A stretch of 64,000 nt of DNA, from contig NC_022084.1 in the NCBI RefSeq assembly GCF_000246985.2, forward strand, positions 938,187 to 1,002,186. Direction: 5' to 3'. A program made the translations under genes and the position numbers. Under the pieces are notes generated by a model, which was not told where the DNA came from, did not search any database, and saw nothing but the letters and a program-made list of their open reading frames with translations. How positions within the stretch are numbered: the first letter of the stretch is position 1; each line of letters starts with the position of its first letter. This document shows positions 41,630 through 51,551 of this stretch, in pieces. The DNA comes from Thermococcus litoralis DSM 5473 (GTDB lineage Archaea; Methanobacteriota_B; Thermococci; Thermococcales; Thermococcaceae).

Positions 41630-42367
41630 CTACATCCCAAGAATAACGTATATTCCAAGGAGTATCAGCAATGTTCCTGCAATCATTGAAAGCTCTCTGG
41701 ACTTTTGGACTATTCTCTGTGAGATTGATTTGCTCTCCGTTATGCTTCCGACCGTGAAGAGTATTATGAGCAGCGGGAGGACAAAGATGATGTTGTAAAG
41801 TGCCAGGAGGATCAGGGTTAGGCTTCTCCCTACTTTGGATATAAGGATTGCATATGCCAGATAAGTTCCCGAGGAACACGGGAGGAGTGTAAAGGATATT
41901 ATGATGCCGAGAGAGAAAGCTCCAAAGAGGGTTGCTTCCCTGCTGAATATGCTTTTTCTAACTTCTTTCTTCTTTGCTATCCTGCTTTTTTCCATATAGC
42001 CGGTTACAAATGTGTAAGCGCCGAATGCTATTGAAACCACTCCTGCGACCCATACCGGGATTGTCTTCGTAAGTATCACCAGACCAATCCCGAGGAGGTA
42101 GTATGAGATGTAAACTGCAGCAACAAAGGCCAGTCCAACGGCATAGATTCTTCTTTTGGAGATGTTTTCTTTGAGGGATAGGGCTATGAGAAGCATGGTG
42201 TAAATGACGAACGTACAGGGGTTTATTGAATCAGCACCTGCCAGTGCGAGTAGAGGGTAGATTAAGTTCTTCAACCCGAGAATTGCCAATATCCCCGCTG
42301 TTAATCCAATTGAAGACAAAATTATCAACATGAGGGCCTTGATTTCAGACCTCACTCGGCTCACCAT
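41630..42367 (-). CDS. CcdA-like thiol-disulfide membrane transporter
   Basis: About 245 residues with six or more helices. ADSINPCTFVIYTMLL and FTLLPCSSGTYLAYA carry the paired cysteines of CcdA/DsbD-type membrane domains, which pass electrons from cytoplasmic thioredoxin to exported partners. Its start overlaps the end of the thioredoxin-like lipoprotein gene, and the two likely form one redox relay. The exact start (42367 or 42331) is uncertain. Confidence 0.75.
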   Translation of the reverse strand: MVSRVRSEIKALMLIILSSIGLTAGILAILGLKNLIYPLLALAGADSINPCTFVIYTMLLIALSLKENISKRRIYAVGLAFVAAVYISYYLLGIGLVILTKTIPVWVAGVVSIAFGAYTFVTGYMEKSRIAKKKEVRKSIFSREATLFGAFSLGIIISFTLLPCSSGTYLAYAILISKVGRSLTLILLALYNIIFVLPLLIILFTVGSITESKSISQRIVQKSRELSMIAGTLLILLGIYVILGM

Positions 42368-42857
42368 TGGTGAAAATATATTCAAGCTTATTAATGATTT
42401 CGGTCTGGTTTTCCGGGATTAGATACGTCTTGTCAGTTATAAAAAGGACTCCCTCAGCTTTTTTGGCTTCTTCGACAAGGTCGTCGGCGTAGTCCACTGG
42501 AAATTCTCCGTTCACTATTGCATAGAGCTTTCCTTCGTAGAATACTCCTATTACCGGAACGCCAGTTACTCCAAGGATTTCATAGAGCTGTTCAAACATC
42601 TTTCCGTTATGTTCGTTTCCCTGCAACTCGTAGTATGTTAAAGCCTCTTCCCCGAAAAACTCTGGAATATCTTCTTTCATTTTCTTACAGTGGGGGCATG
42701 TTGCCAGTCCGTACATGTAAAAGTGGAACTTTGCTTTATCTAGTGTGAACGTTTCTGTTGCTGTGCTGGGGGACGATGAAGATGAGGGATTGTCAGATAT
42801 ACACATGCTGGTAAGCACTACCAGTACAAGCAGCAACCCCGTTAGAACTTTTTTCAT
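42345..42857 (-). CDS. Exported thioredoxin-like lipoprotein
   Basis: 170 residues. The signal MKKVLTGLLLVLVVLTSMC ends in a lipobox cysteine, followed by a serine-rich linker and a thioredoxin fold with YGLATCPHCKKM (CxxC) and the cis-proline region TGVPVIGVF. It would accept electrons from the CcdA-like partner and act on exported disulfides. GGTGAG precedes ATG 42857. Confidence 0.8.
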   Translation of the reverse strand: MKKVLTGLLLVLVVLTSMCISDNPSSSSSPSTATETFTLDKAKFHFYMYGLATCPHCKKMKEDIPEFFGEEALTYYELQGNEHNGKMFEQLYEILGVTGVPVIGVFYEGKLYAIVNGEFPVDYADDLVEEAKKAEGVLFITDKTYLIPENQTEIINKLEYIFTNGEPSEV

Positions 42858-42970
42858 GAAACTCACCTAATTCGGGGATATGCTTTGTGGGTTATAAATG
42901 TTTAGAGATGTAAATTTTTTGGCACGCATCTTTTTAAGAACTTCCAAAATAGATGAATGGTGGTGAAAAT

Positions 42971-43495
42971 ATGGGTGACGTCGAGAAAGCCCTTCAAACT
43001 TTTTATTCGATGAAGTTGAAGGATATAATGCCGTCGATACCCTCGATGCCAATTGTTACTGCTGATTCTCCTATCGTTGATGTGCTTAAGCTGCTCAGGA
43101 CAAGACACCACGTGTGGGTTGTAAACAACAGGGATGAAATGAAGCTTGAGGGGGTTATACGGTATCTTGATGTCCTGTCTATTCTCCTTCCGCCGGAGAA
43201 CACAAAGGCAAGGCTGGGCAACATAAGTGCAGTTTTTAAATCCATTCTAGGAGGGGCGGAAAAAGCGGCTGATGTCATGGAGCGCAATGTAATGACAATA
43301 GACGAAGATGCCACAGTTCTAGATGCCCTTACAAGGATGAGAAGGTACAAAGTGCAAATCTTGGCGATTGTCGATGAAAACAATACTCTGAAGGGAGAAA
43401 TAAGCCTGAGGTTGCTCATTGACGAGTTCCTAAGACTGATGAAGGTAGGTGGTGTGCAATGGCTCCAGAGTGGATCCTCTTCACCCTCGGAGTAG
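42971..43495 (+). CDS. Paired CBS-domain protein
   Basis: 174 residues with two CBS motifs (LKDIMPSIPSMPIVTADSPI and ADVMERNVMTIDEDATVLDA), an adenine-nucleotide sensing module. It overlaps the antiporter gene by 37 bases, implying tight co-expression and probably control of the antiporter by energy state. ATG 42971 has a GGTGGTG site. Confidence 0.8.
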   Translation: MGDVEKALQTFYSMKLKDIMPSIPSMPIVTADSPIVDVLKLLRTRHHVWVVNNRDEMKLEGVIRYLDVLSILLPPENTKARLGNISAVFKSILGGAEKAADVMERNVMTIDEDATVLDALTRMRRYKVQILAIVDENNTLKGEISLRLLIDEFLRLMKVGGVQWLQSGSSSPSE

Positions 43496-44727
43496 CCCTT
43501 ATCTTTGGAAAGATTGGAGATCATTTAATGGAGCGCTTTGAGCTTCCCGGAGTTTTGGGCGAGATACTGATGGGCATGATATTGGGGAATCTGATATATT
43601 TTGGTCTGATAAAGCCCGAATACCTTACCCTTCATTCAGATGAAACCTTTGAATTTCTTGCTCGCTTGGGCATAATTTTTCTCCTCTTCTTGGGCGGTCT
43701 TGATACGGATGTTGAGATGCTCAAAAAGACCGGTGCTGTTGCAACTGTTTCTACCCTCACGGGAGTTTTTGTCCCTCTGGTTCTTGGGTACTTTGGACTC
43801 AAGCTAATGGGATATCCTTCTAGGGAAGCATTTGCTGGGGGAGTTCTACTAACGGCAACCAGCATAGGAATAACTGTTAGGGTAATGATGGATCTCGGGG
43901 TTTTGAGGAGTGATGTCGGAGCGGCTTCTTTGAGTGCGAGCGTTATGGATGACTTCCTTGGAATAGCTTTGATCATCTTCGCAGTTGGTACTGGAAGCAT
44001 TTTAGGATTAATAAGCAAGATGGCTGTCTTCTTCATTATCACGGGTTTAGTTGCGTGGTATACGATAGAAAAATACATTCGCTTTTCAGAATGGCTGCAT
44101 GTGGAGAAAGGAGTCCTTGGCATGGTGCTCGCTTTGATGTTTCTCTTCTCTGCTTTGGCGGAGCACTGGTTCGATGCTGCTATAGAAGGGGCTTTTATGG
44201 CTGGCCTAGTTTTATCAAAACTTCCAGAGGGCAAAAGGATAATGGAAGACGTGAGGGCAATAGCCTATGGGTTTTTGGTCCCTGTGTTCTTCGTGTACAC
44301 CGGGGCGATGCTTGATTTAAGGGTTTTTACCAGCTTTGAAGCTCTTTCCCTTGCAGGGGTTTTAACCACAATTGCAGTTATTGGAAAAGTTCTCGGCAGG
44401 GGAATAGGGGCTATGATTATGAGGTGGAGCGCTAAAAAGTCCCTCCAGATGGGTATTGCTTCAATCCCAAGGACTGAAGTGGCGCTTGTTGACCTTATGG
44501 TAGCAATTCACGGAGGCGCAATCCCAGAAAGCGATGCCCCAAAGTTCATTGCAGCTACGCTGATTTTCATAACTGTTTCTGTTCTAATAACCCCACCGTT
44601 ACTCAAGTGGGCGTTTAAAGAGGAAGTTGAGGCTATGAAGCAAGGAAAAGCCGAGAAGAGAGTAGAGGCAGTGCAGGAGACAAGGAGAAGAATATCAATA
44701 TTGAAGAGACCAAGGAGGAATCGCTAA
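43459..44727 (+). CDS. CPA2-family cation:proton antiporter
   Basis: 422 residues with 12-13 helices. ELPGVLGEILMGMILGN is the first conserved helix hairpin, and LFLLFLGGLDTDVEMLKKTG follows the KefB/NapA pattern. SVMDDFLGIALIIFAVG carries the DD-type ion site. A short basic tail follows. It is probably a Na+/H+ or K+/H+ exchanger regulated by the CBS protein upstream. Its end overlaps the convergent Lrp gene by four bases. Confidence 0.85.
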   Translation: MAPEWILFTLGVALIFGKIGDHLMERFELPGVLGEILMGMILGNLIYFGLIKPEYLTLHSDETFEFLARLGIIFLLFLGGLDTDVEMLKKTGAVATVSTLTGVFVPLVLGYFGLKLMGYPSREAFAGGVLLTATSIGITVRVMMDLGVLRSDVGAASLSASVMDDFLGIALIIFAVGTGSILGLISKMAVFFIITGLVAWYTIEKYIRFSEWLHVEKGVLGMVLALMFLFSALAEHWFDAAIEGAFMAGLVLSKLPEGKRIMEDVRAIAYGFLVPVFFVYTGAMLDLRVFTSFEALSLAGVLTTIAVIGKVLGRGIGAMIMRWSAKKSLQMGIASIPRTEVALVDLMVAIHGGAIPESDAPKFIAATLIFITVSVLITPPLLKWAFKEEVEAMKQGKAEKRVEAVQETRRRISILKRPRRNR

Positions 44728-45173
44728 AATACCCGTGCATATCCCCATTTTTTAACGCTTGTTAAGATTGAGGTTTCCGTGCTCTTTATTCCTTCGATTT
44801 TTCCCAGCTTTTCTATTAGAAAGCTCTCAAGTTCTTGGAGGTCTTTCACGGTTACCTGCATTAATACGTCGTGTGCTCCGGTGGCTATTCCCAAAACATC
44901 AACTTCCGGAAGTTTGGAAAGCTCTTCAACGGCTTTTTTGATTTTGTTGGGCTCGATGTCAACGGCTATAAACGCCACTATGTTGTAGCCCGCTTTGAAG
45001 GGGTTTATTAAGGCGGCGAACTTTCTTATTACTCCTTCTTCAATAAGCTTTTTTACCCTAAGCCTTACGGTTGATTCGGGTATTCCTATTCTCCGGGCTA
45101 TCTCGGAATAGCTCATCCTCCCGTCTTCTTGAAGCAACCTTAGGATGTTTTTATCTGTTTCATCCAATTTCAT
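44724..45173 (-). CDS. Lrp/AsnC-family regulator
   Basis: 149 residues. The winged helix KLDETDKNILRLLQEDGRMS through STVRLRVKKLIEEGVI is followed by an RAM domain (AFIAVDIEPNKIKKAVEELS, VLGIATGAHDVLMQVTVKDL). ATG 45173 has GGTGAAC ahead of it. It is divergent from the PLP-enzyme gene at 45302, which it may regulate in response to an amino acid. Confidence 0.88.
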   Translation of the reverse strand: MKLDETDKNILRLLQEDGRMSYSEIARRIGIPESTVRLRVKKLIEEGVIRKFAALINPFKAGYNIVAFIAVDIEPNKIKKAVEELSKLPEVDVLGIATGAHDVLMQVTVKDLQELESFLIEKLGKIEGIKSTETSILTSVKKWGYARVF

Positions 45174-45301
45174 TTTGTTCACCTAATTAGCATTTTATTT
45201 AAATATTATACTGTTGAATTTTAAATGTTTTGTGGTATTTTTGTCAGATTACGCAAAATTTGACCGAAAATGCTATTAATTTCAAACGCATATTTAATTC
45301 G

Positions 45302-46642
45302 GTGGGAGAATTGAGAAAGGAGGAAATTATAGAGCGATATTCACGAATCTTTCCGAAGGCTTCCCGTGTAACCTATGCCCCAATAGTTGCGGTCAAAGCT
45401 AAAAACGCAAAGGTGTGGGACATTGAGGAGAGGGAGTACATAGACTTTTTAAGCGATGCAGCCGTTCAAAACGTTGGTCACAACAACGAGAAGGTTGTCA
45501 AGGCAATAAAAGAACAGGCTGAGAGGCTTATTCACTTCACTTTTATCTACGGCTTTACACTTGAGCCCCTTCTACTCGCGGAAAAGCTTGCTGAAATTTC
45601 CCCAATTGAAGAGCCAAAAATAGCCTTTGGTTTAAGCGGAAGTGATGCAAACGACGGAGCAATAAAGTTTGCCCGGGCTTATACCAAAAGGAGAACCCTT
45701 TTAAGCTATCTTAAGAGTTATTATGGCTCAACTTACGGTGCATCAAGCATAACTGGCTTGGACTTTCACGTGAGAGCGTTGGTGGGAGAGCTTAGCGACG
45801 TTCACTACATTCCTTATCCGGATTGCTACAGATGTCCCTTTGGAAAAGAAAGAAACTCGTGTAAAATGGAGTGCGTCGAGTATATCAAGGCGAAGTTTGA
45901 GGGAGAAGTTTATGCAGATGGTGTTGCCGCTTTGTTTGCCGAACCGATTCAAGGCGATGCCGGAATGGTCGTACCTCCCGAGGATTACTTCAAGAGGGTC
46001 AAAAGAATCCTCGATGAGCATGGGATTCTTTTAGCTGTAGATGAAGTTCAGAGCGGTCTTGGGAGAACTGGGAAATGGTTTGCCATAGAACATTTTGGAG
46101 TTAAGCCGGACATAATAACCGTAGCGAAGCCCCTTGGTGGTGGCTTGCCAATAAGTGCCGTAGTTGGAAGGGCTGAGATCATGGATTCTCTTCCCCCTCT
46201 AGGGCACGCCTTTACCTTAATCGGAAATCCCGTAGCGAGCAGGGCGGCTCTTGCCGTCATTGAGGAGATCGAAGAAAAAGATCTCTTGAAGAGGGCGGAA
46301 AAGCTTGGAAGCTATGCTATGAAACGACTTGGAAAGATGAAAGAGGAGTATGAGCTAATTGGCGATGTGAGAGGAAAAGGCCTTATGATAGGAGTTGATT
46401 TAGTTAAGGACAGGGAGACTAAAGAGAGGGCATATGATGAAGCCAAGAAGGTCGTCTGGAGGGCTTATGAGCTTGGATTAATCGTTGCTTTCCTACAAGG
46501 GAACGTCCTGAGGATACAACCTCCACTAACGATTGAGAAAGAGACCCTCGATGAGGGCCTTGATAAGCTTGAAAGAGCAATAGCCGACGTTGAAGAGGGC
46601 AGAGTTGGGGATGAAGCTTTGAAGTTTGTTCACGGCTGGTAG
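45302..46642 (+). CDS. Class III PLP enzyme (aminotransferase or amino-acid racemase)
   Basis: About 446 residues. [20 protein letters not shown] binds the PLP phosphate, [11 protein letters not shown] and [15 protein letters not shown] give the PLP aspartate, and [10 protein letters not shown] the Schiff-base lysine. Among Thermococcales homologs this subgroup includes broad-specificity amino-acid racemases (the Pyrococcus PH0138 type) as well as ornithine-type aminotransferases, so activity is not fixed. Start is GTG 45302 or TTG 45311; GGTGGGAG favours the latter. Confidence 0.8.
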   Translation: MGELRKEEIIERYSRIFPKASRVTYAPIVAVKAKNAKVWDIEEREYIDFLSDAAVQNVGHNNEKVVKAIKEQAERLIHFTFIYGFTLEPLLLAEKLAEISPIEEPKIAFGLSGSDANDGAIKFARAYTKRRTLLSYLKSYYGSTYGASSITGLDFHVRALVGELSDVHYIPYPDCYRCPFGKERNSCKMECVEYIKAKFEGEVYADGVAALFAEPIQGDAGMVVPPEDYFKRVKRILDEHGILLAVDEVQSGLGRTGKWFAIEHFGVKPDIITVAKPLGGGLPISAVVGRAEIMDSLPPLGHAFTLIGNPVASRAALAVIEEIEEKDLLKRAEKLGSYAMKRLGKMKEEYELIGDVRGKGLMIGVDLVKDRETKERAYDEAKKVVWRAYELGLIVAFLQGNVLRIQPPLTIEKETLDEGLDKLERAIADVEEGRVGDEALKFVHGW

Positions 46643-47441
46643 CTTTTCTTTTTCTATTTACTGCTCTTTTTTGGACATTGGAGCACTTTTTGCTTCCCAA
46701 AAATTTATAAAATGCTTTTCTTTCGGCGGGAGAGTAGCAAGGTGAGGAAGATGAAGAAAAAAGTAGCCACAAGCATGCAGGCAAGAAAGGCATCCCTAAT
46801 AGCCCAGAACACCCAAATGCCTAGGTGGTTTTATGCCTTCGTGCCCTTTAAGATAGCCACAGGTGGCTCTTCTCAAGTCGTTCCCCTCTATGCTATGCAT
46901 CTCGGCGCTGGGGCAGGAGAGATAGGACTATTGAACGCACTCTCGACCTTTGCCTCCACTATAGGGACGATATTCTGGGGCAGATTGAGCGATAAAATGC
47001 TTAAAAGAAAAGCCTTTATTTTAATGGGTCTTTTAAGTACTTCAATCTTTCTGAGCCTGTTGGCGTTTGCAGGGAGTTTTTGGGATCTTCTTTTAATCAA
47101 CGCGGTCTATTCATTTTTCTTAGCTTCCACTGTTTCGATACCAGTTGTTCTCCTCTTTAGAAACGTGAGAAAGACAAGATGGGACGAGGCTGTAGGGAAG
47201 TTCAACAAAATCGGTGGCTGGGCGTGGGTTGTGGGGCTTTTAGTAGGCTTCACGCTCATTAGATTTTTAAGTTTTAAGCAACTCTTCCTTCTCTTTGCTG
47301 TAGTAAACGTTCCGGGGTTTGTTATAGCTTTGAAAACGATCAGAGAAGCTCCGGTTTATCTCCATAGGGCTAACATAAAGCCCCTTGTGACCCAGGTTAT
47401 TCAGAAGGGTCGTTATCTTCCGAACTTTATCATTCACTTAC

Positions 47442-47845
47442 TCTTCTGAAAGCCTCGTCCTTTAGGGCGGGGATGCAGTATTCGGAAATTTAACCACTCA
47501 AATAGAAACCCTTAAATACTTTGCAATATAATAAGGCCTCGAAGAGGCCACTGAAAACAAGCCCAAAGCAGGGGTTTCACGTTACCACTCCGCTTGGAGT
47601 GGTTTGGACGCCGACAGGCGTCCTCTTGAGAACTGCCCAAGTGGGTGGACAGAAAACTAAGGTTTGGCCTCTAAACCATAACCCCGAACCGCTTTGCGGT
47701 AGGGGTAACGGGCACAAGACCGTGCCCTCGGGCTGAACCGAAACCGGCAACGGGAGTAGGGAATGAGTCGCCCGTAAACCTTCCCGCTATTGGCGAGGGG
47801 TTAGCTCGTTGGAACCCTCACCGTTCACGGCGGGGAGGAGGTCAG
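47442..47845 (+). mobile_element. 404 bp TTAC-associated element with hairpins at both ends
   Basis: It follows TTAC (47438-47441). The left tip is TCTTCTGAAAG plus a hairpin (CCTCGTCC TTTA GGGCGGGG); the right end is a hairpin ending CGGGGAGGAGGTCAG. No target duplication is present. Joining the left hairpin to the right tip reproduces the 46 bp mini-elements. No transposase is encoded; the inside is a TATA box and a structured GC-rich segment. The pattern fits a non-autonomous IS200/IS605-type element. Confidence 0.8.
47535..47845 (+). ncRNA. Candidate structured RNA inside the 404 bp element
   Basis: A TATA box (CTTAAATAC, 47511-47519) lies about 20-25 bp upstream of GC-rich sequence with many stems: GGCCTC/GAGGCC (47535-47549), ACCACTCC/GGAGTGGT (47584-47603), GGACGCC/GGCGTCC (47606-47623), GGTTT/AAACC (47661-47677), ACCGC/GCGGT enclosed by ACCCC/GGGGT, and GGGCAC/GTGCCC (47710-47727). 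Stable GC-rich stems in an AT-rich genome mark functional RNA in hyperthermophiles. It could be an omega RNA for a TnpB acting in trans. Confidence 0.6.
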
Positions 47846-48461
47846 CCACAAAGTTGAGGGTTTCCTCAAAGTTCAGTGGCTTCTATCTCTCTTCCCTCTT
47901 TTTCTGGGTGTCATTGGGTATGTATGCCACTCAACTTCCGGTATTTTTAATAAAGAGCGGACTTACGGGTCAAGAGGTCTTCGGATTGGCGCTCTTAAAC
48001 TCCTCAACTTCGGCGATGCTCTATCAGAGGGTTGGGCTAAAGCTTAAATCCAAGAATCCAGCCTTAGCATTAATGCAAGGATACCTCTTTAGAAGCATTG
48101 GGGTTCTCTTATTGCTGCTTCCCTTTAACGTTCCTTATGCTTTGCTCATCTCAGCCGCTGGAAGCTACGTTCTCTGGGGCTGCTCTTGGTCTTACATAAG
48201 CGTTTCATCAACTTCCCTCATAGGGAGGATGAGTTCTCCAAAAGAACAGGGGAGCGTTTTGGCAACTGCAAACTTGATAAACTCCAGCGGATTTGTTTTG
48301 GGAAGCTTGGCTGGAGGTTTTGTGGCATCACAAATGGATTTTACCTTAAACTTTGCCTTGGCATCTTCAATGAGCCTTTTGGCGGTGGTTCCGCTTTTCA
48401 GCATAATAGGTCTTTCGTTTGTGTCCCCATTCTCAGTTCTTCCACAAATAAGGAGGAAAAA

Positions 48462-50432
48462 TTAATGTATCTCTGCATTCCCGAGCTTTATGTATCTCCC
48501 ATGCCTTTTCACGAACTCCAAAAAGCGTTTGTATGTTGGATGGGTACTTAGGGTTTCGCTGTCGCCAATTGCAATCAGCTTTCTCTTTGCCCTTGTTAGA
48601 GCAACGTTAAGCCTTCTCAGATCAGTTAAAAATCCCAGTTCATCTTCCTTGTTTGACCTGACAAAAGACAATACTATCACTTCTTTCTCCCTTCCTTGGT
48701 ACCCATCAACCGTGTGAACTTCGATTTCTTCTCCTACTAAGGAGCGTATCAAATCCACCTGGTCGTCGTAGGGTGTAATGATCCCTATCCACTCTTCTTT
48801 AACTCCCATTCTAAAAAGCTTCTCCACTATCTCTTTAACCAAGAGTGCCTCAAGCGGATTTTCTCTTGAGGTTGAGCCTTTCCTCTGCCTCTCCCACTTG
48901 TCTCTTCTCTCCGCTGTATCGACAAAAACGAGCGGCTCTTCTCTTTTCAGAATTGAGTCCCAGGGCTCTCCGAAAAACGGTTCTCTAACTTTCAGGTCAG
49001 CCAGAGTTATGTTCTTCACGCTTTCATCCGCTTTTATTTTGCCATTGTAGAACTCCCTGCTCGGAAACTCCATGAGCTTCTCGTTCATCCTGTACTGTAT
49101 TTCGAGCATCTTCGCTTTCTCTGGGTAAAGATCAATGAGCTTTTCAAAAAGCGTCTCGCTGAGCTCCTTTGCCTCTTCGCTTAGAATTGTTGGGGGTAGC
49201 TGCTTATGATCTCCCGCAAGGACGAAGCGTTTTGCCTTTGCGATTGGAATTAAAACACTCGGAATTGTTGCTTGGGATGCTTCATCTATTATCGCAACAT
49301 CGAACTCCACATCCCTTATGAACTCAAGAGCTGCAGAGGAGTTTGTGCTCAAGATCACATCCGTCTTGTCGATTATTTCTCTGATTATCTCCTCCTCTAT
49401 CTTTCCGGCAAACTTGTAGAGCTTCTGCACCTCTTCGTTTAGCACTATCCATTGAGCCATCTCCTTAACATCCTTTGCGGGGACTCCCCTTGCCCCTCTG
49501 CCCTTCTCGGCCAGCTTTAGGATCTGCTTGTTGGTTAACCCTCTTCTAAGGCTTGGTGTAGGTTTCTTGTGTTGATCTCTCATCATGGCCAGTCTCTCTG
49601 CTTTATTTCTAAGCTCTCTGACCCTTCTGTATCGCTCGTGGCTCTCAACCTGAAATGCAAGGGTTGATTCCTTCAGGTGCTTTGAGACTCTCGAAGGGTG
49701 GCCTAATCGAACGAGCTTAACCTTTCCCCAGAGTCTCTCCACGAGGTTGTCAACTGCGACGTTGCTCTCAGCTGTTGCGAGAACTTTGCTTCCTCTCTTG
49801 ACTTCTTGGAGGATGAGCTCTGCAAGAGTTCTCGTCTTTCCAGTTCCAAAGGGGCCATGGATTAAGAAGAAGTCCTCACTACCAAGGGCGAGATTTATAG
49901 CTTTTCTCTGTGTGGGGTTGAGGTTTTTATCGAAAGGTTCAAATTCTTGGGGGATGCTCTTCATGGGTTTTTCTTGTTTTAGGATGAGCTTCAAAGCTTT
50001 AATGCCATTTTCGCTGAGGCGTTTTAGGTTCTCTATCTGTCTTCTAAAGGTTACATCGTTTGCGTAGAGGTCTATTCTAACGTTTCTCAAAGCCCAGGAG
50101 GGAACTGATTCCAAGGCGATAACAATAAACCTGCTCCCCTTTTCAACAACGGTTCCAACAAGGTCACTCATTAGAGGATTTCCTCGGCTTATGAGGACTA
50201 AATCTCCAACGCTTATCTCTGTTTTAAATGGCTCCTTTCTTCCATACTTGACGAGCTTAAAGCCGAATTCCTCACCGATTATCTTTCCATTGAGGTTTAA
50301 AATAGCTCTACCAAGCTTTTCTCTCTCGTAACCCCTAAGCCTGCGCATCTCTTCGCGCATTGCCTCTATCTCAGCCTCTCGCTCAAGCTCGACAAGCTCG
50401 ATTAGTTTTGCAATGTAGCTTTTGACGTGCAT
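48462..50432 (-). CDS. SF1B helicase of the UPF1/IGHMBP2-like group
   Basis: 656 residues. Motif I IHGPFGTGKTRTLAEL, motif II VAIIDEASQATIPS, motif III LAGDHKQLPPT, motif IV QYRMNEKL, motif V TVDGYQGREKEVIVLSFVRS and motif VI RLNVALTRAK are intact, with an N-terminal beta-barrel typical of the group. Substrate (RNA or DNA) is undefined. Its stop overlaps the MFS gene stop by four bases. Confidence 0.88.
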   Translation of the reverse strand: MHVKSYIAKLIELVELEREAEIEAMREEMRRLRGYEREKLGRAILNLNGKIIGEEFGFKLVKYGRKEPFKTEISVGDLVLISRGNPLMSDLVGTVVEKGSRFIVIALESVPSWALRNVRIDLYANDVTFRRQIENLKRLSENGIKALKLILKQEKPMKSIPQEFEPFDKNLNPTQRKAINLALGSEDFFLIHGPFGTGKTRTLAELILQEVKRGSKVLATAESNVAVDNLVERLWGKVKLVRLGHPSRVSKHLKESTLAFQVESHERYRRVRELRNKAERLAMMRDQHKKPTPSLRRGLTNKQILKLAEKGRGARGVPAKDVKEMAQWIVLNEEVQKLYKFAGKIEEEIIREIIDKTDVILSTNSSAALEFIRDVEFDVAIIDEASQATIPSVLIPIAKAKRFVLAGDHKQLPPTILSEEAKELSETLFEKLIDLYPEKAKMLEIQYRMNEKLMEFPSREFYNGKIKADESVKNITLADLKVREPFFGEPWDSILKREEPLVFVDTAERRDKWERQRKGSTSRENPLEALLVKEIVEKLFRMGVKEEWIGIITPYDDQVDLIRSLVGEEIEVHTVDGYQGREKEVIVLSFVRSNKEDELGFLTDLRRLNVALTRAKRKLIAIGDSETLSTHPTYKRFLEFVKRHGRYIKLGNAEIH

Positions 50433-50474
50433 GATCCATCACTGGACGTGTAAAACTCTTGTAGAAGAGCGTTT

Positions 50475-50552
50475 TGGTGGGCCCGCGGGGCTTCGAACCC
50501 CGGACCTCCCGCTTATCAGGCGGGCGCTCTGACCAGGCTGAGCCACGGGCCC
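50475..50552 (-). tRNA. tRNA-Ile (GAT anticodon)
   Basis: A full cloverleaf on the minus strand with acceptor stem GGGCCCG/CGGGCCC, D-arm GCTCAGCCTGGTCAGAGC, anticodon loop CTGATAA and T-arm CGGGGTTCGAAGCCCCG. CCA is encoded at the 3' end (50477-50475). No intron. Confidence 0.95.
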
Positions 50553-50558
50553 ATTGTT

Positions 50559-50636
50559 TGGTGCCCCGGCCGGGATTTGAACCCGGGTCGCGGGATCGAG
50601 AGTCCCGCATGATTGACCGGGCTACACCACCGGGGC
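50559..50636 (-). tRNA. tRNA-Glu (CTC anticodon)
   Basis: A minus-strand cloverleaf with acceptor GCCCCGG/CCGGGGC, the D-arm GTGTAGCCCGGTCAATCAT typical of archaeal tRNA-Glu, anticodon loop CTCTCGA and T-arm CCGGGTTCAAATCCCGG. CCA is encoded. It lies six bases upstream of tRNA-Ile, probably in one transcript. Confidence 0.93.
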
Positions 50637-50662
50637 GTCGATGTTGATAACCAAAAATTAAT

Positions 50663-51511
50663 TTATAAATCTTTCGATGCTCCGCTCGCATGAGAGTGCT
50701 CATTTACTCTTTGGCATTCTTCCAAGTAGACCTCCAGATATTTTATGAGCTCCTTAATGCTTGGCATAACAATGTCGGGTTTTACTTTGCTCTTTTCGAT
50801 GTCCTCGAGTGTATTAACCCCTGTGAGCACCATTATCCCTTTGGCGTTTATTCTCTTAGCAAACTCTATATCTGTGTCCAACCTATCCCCTACAATCCAG
50901 ATTTCATCGGCGTTCAGCTTCTCTTTTACAACTTCAAAAACTGGCTTGTTGGGCTTGCCAATTATTAAGGGTTCCCTCTCTGTTGCAGCTTTTAGAGCGG
51001 CAATTATCGAACCAGCCCCGGGCAAAATGCCCTCTTCGCTTGGGTAAGTTGTGTCGGGGTTAGTCCCTATAAAGAGCGCACCATTTCTTATGGCCAAACA
51101 GCCGTATTTGAGCTTTTCGTAGGTCAGCTTTGGATCAAGACCAACTACAACGTATTTTATTTCCCTCCACCGTTCCTTTGCGTTTTCAACGCTTATTACG
51201 GGCCAGCCTATTGATTTTATCTCTTCCAGAAGTCCTTCTCCACCGATTACAAAAACGTTGCCCCTCTCAAAGTTTCTGCTCAAATACTTAGCCGTTGCAT
51301 AACCGGAGGTTATTATTTGCTCTTCCTCAACGTCAATTCCCATCTTTTGGAGCTTTTCTTTGTACATTCTTGCATTTCTTGTGGAGTTATTGGTGAGAAA
51401 AATGAATGGGATTTTATTCGCTTTTAAAAACTTGATAACCTCATTTGCTCCTTCAATGGGTTCTTTTCCCCTGTAGATTACCCCGTCCATGTCAAAAATG
51501 ATTCCGATCAT
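50663..51511 (-). CDS. HAD-superfamily phosphatase (NagD-like)
   Basis: 282 residues from ATG 51511. IIFDMDGVIYRG is motif I with the nucleophilic and acid-base aspartates, FLTNNSTRNA motif II, GKPNKPVFEV the lysine motif and WIVGDRLDTDIEFAKRI motif IV. The cap type between motifs II and III fits the NagD/4-nitrophenyl-phosphatase group. The physiological phosphate ester is unknown. GGTGCT precedes the start. Confidence 0.85.
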   Translation of the reverse strand: MIGIIFDMDGVIYRGKEPIEGANEVIKFLKANKIPFIFLTNNSTRNARMYKEKLQKMGIDVEEEQIITSGYATAKYLSRNFERGNVFVIGGEGLLEEIKSIGWPVISVENAKERWREIKYVVVGLDPKLTYEKLKYGCLAIRNGALFIGTNPDTTYPSEEGILPGAGSIIAALKAATEREPLIIGKPNKPVFEVVKEKLNADEIWIVGDRLDTDIEFAKRINAKGIMVLTGVNTLEDIEKSKVKPDIVMPSIKELIKYLEVYLEECQRVNEHSHASGASKDL

Positions 51512-51551
51512 AACTAGCACCAAGAAAGAAAGGAAAAGAGAGTTTAAAAAT

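Larger units (their letters stand above)
46751..48465 (+). pseudogene. MFS transporter interrupted by a 404 bp element
   Basis: The N-terminal half (ATG 46751, GGTGAGG site) runs through PRWFYAFVPFKIATGGSSQV and RLSDKMLKRKAFILMG to PNFIIHL, then meets the element. The C-terminal half resumes at 47846 with TKLRVSSKFSGFYLSSLFFW and ends at 48465. Joining 47441 to 47846 leaves an uninterrupted 436-residue protein with 12 helices, so the insertion is recent and precise. The substrate is unknown. Confidence 0.85.

Noticed and set aside
46712..46750. Upstream start for the MFS gene at 46712
   Set aside because: The extra 13 residues are not conserved-looking, and a GGTGAGG site lies just before ATG 46751.
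47521..47736. A 71-codon open frame within the 404 bp element
   Set aside because: It crosses several strong RNA stems, has no ribosome site, and its composition is dictated by GC-rich hairpins. It may be a relic of a TnpB tail, but a protein product is not supported.
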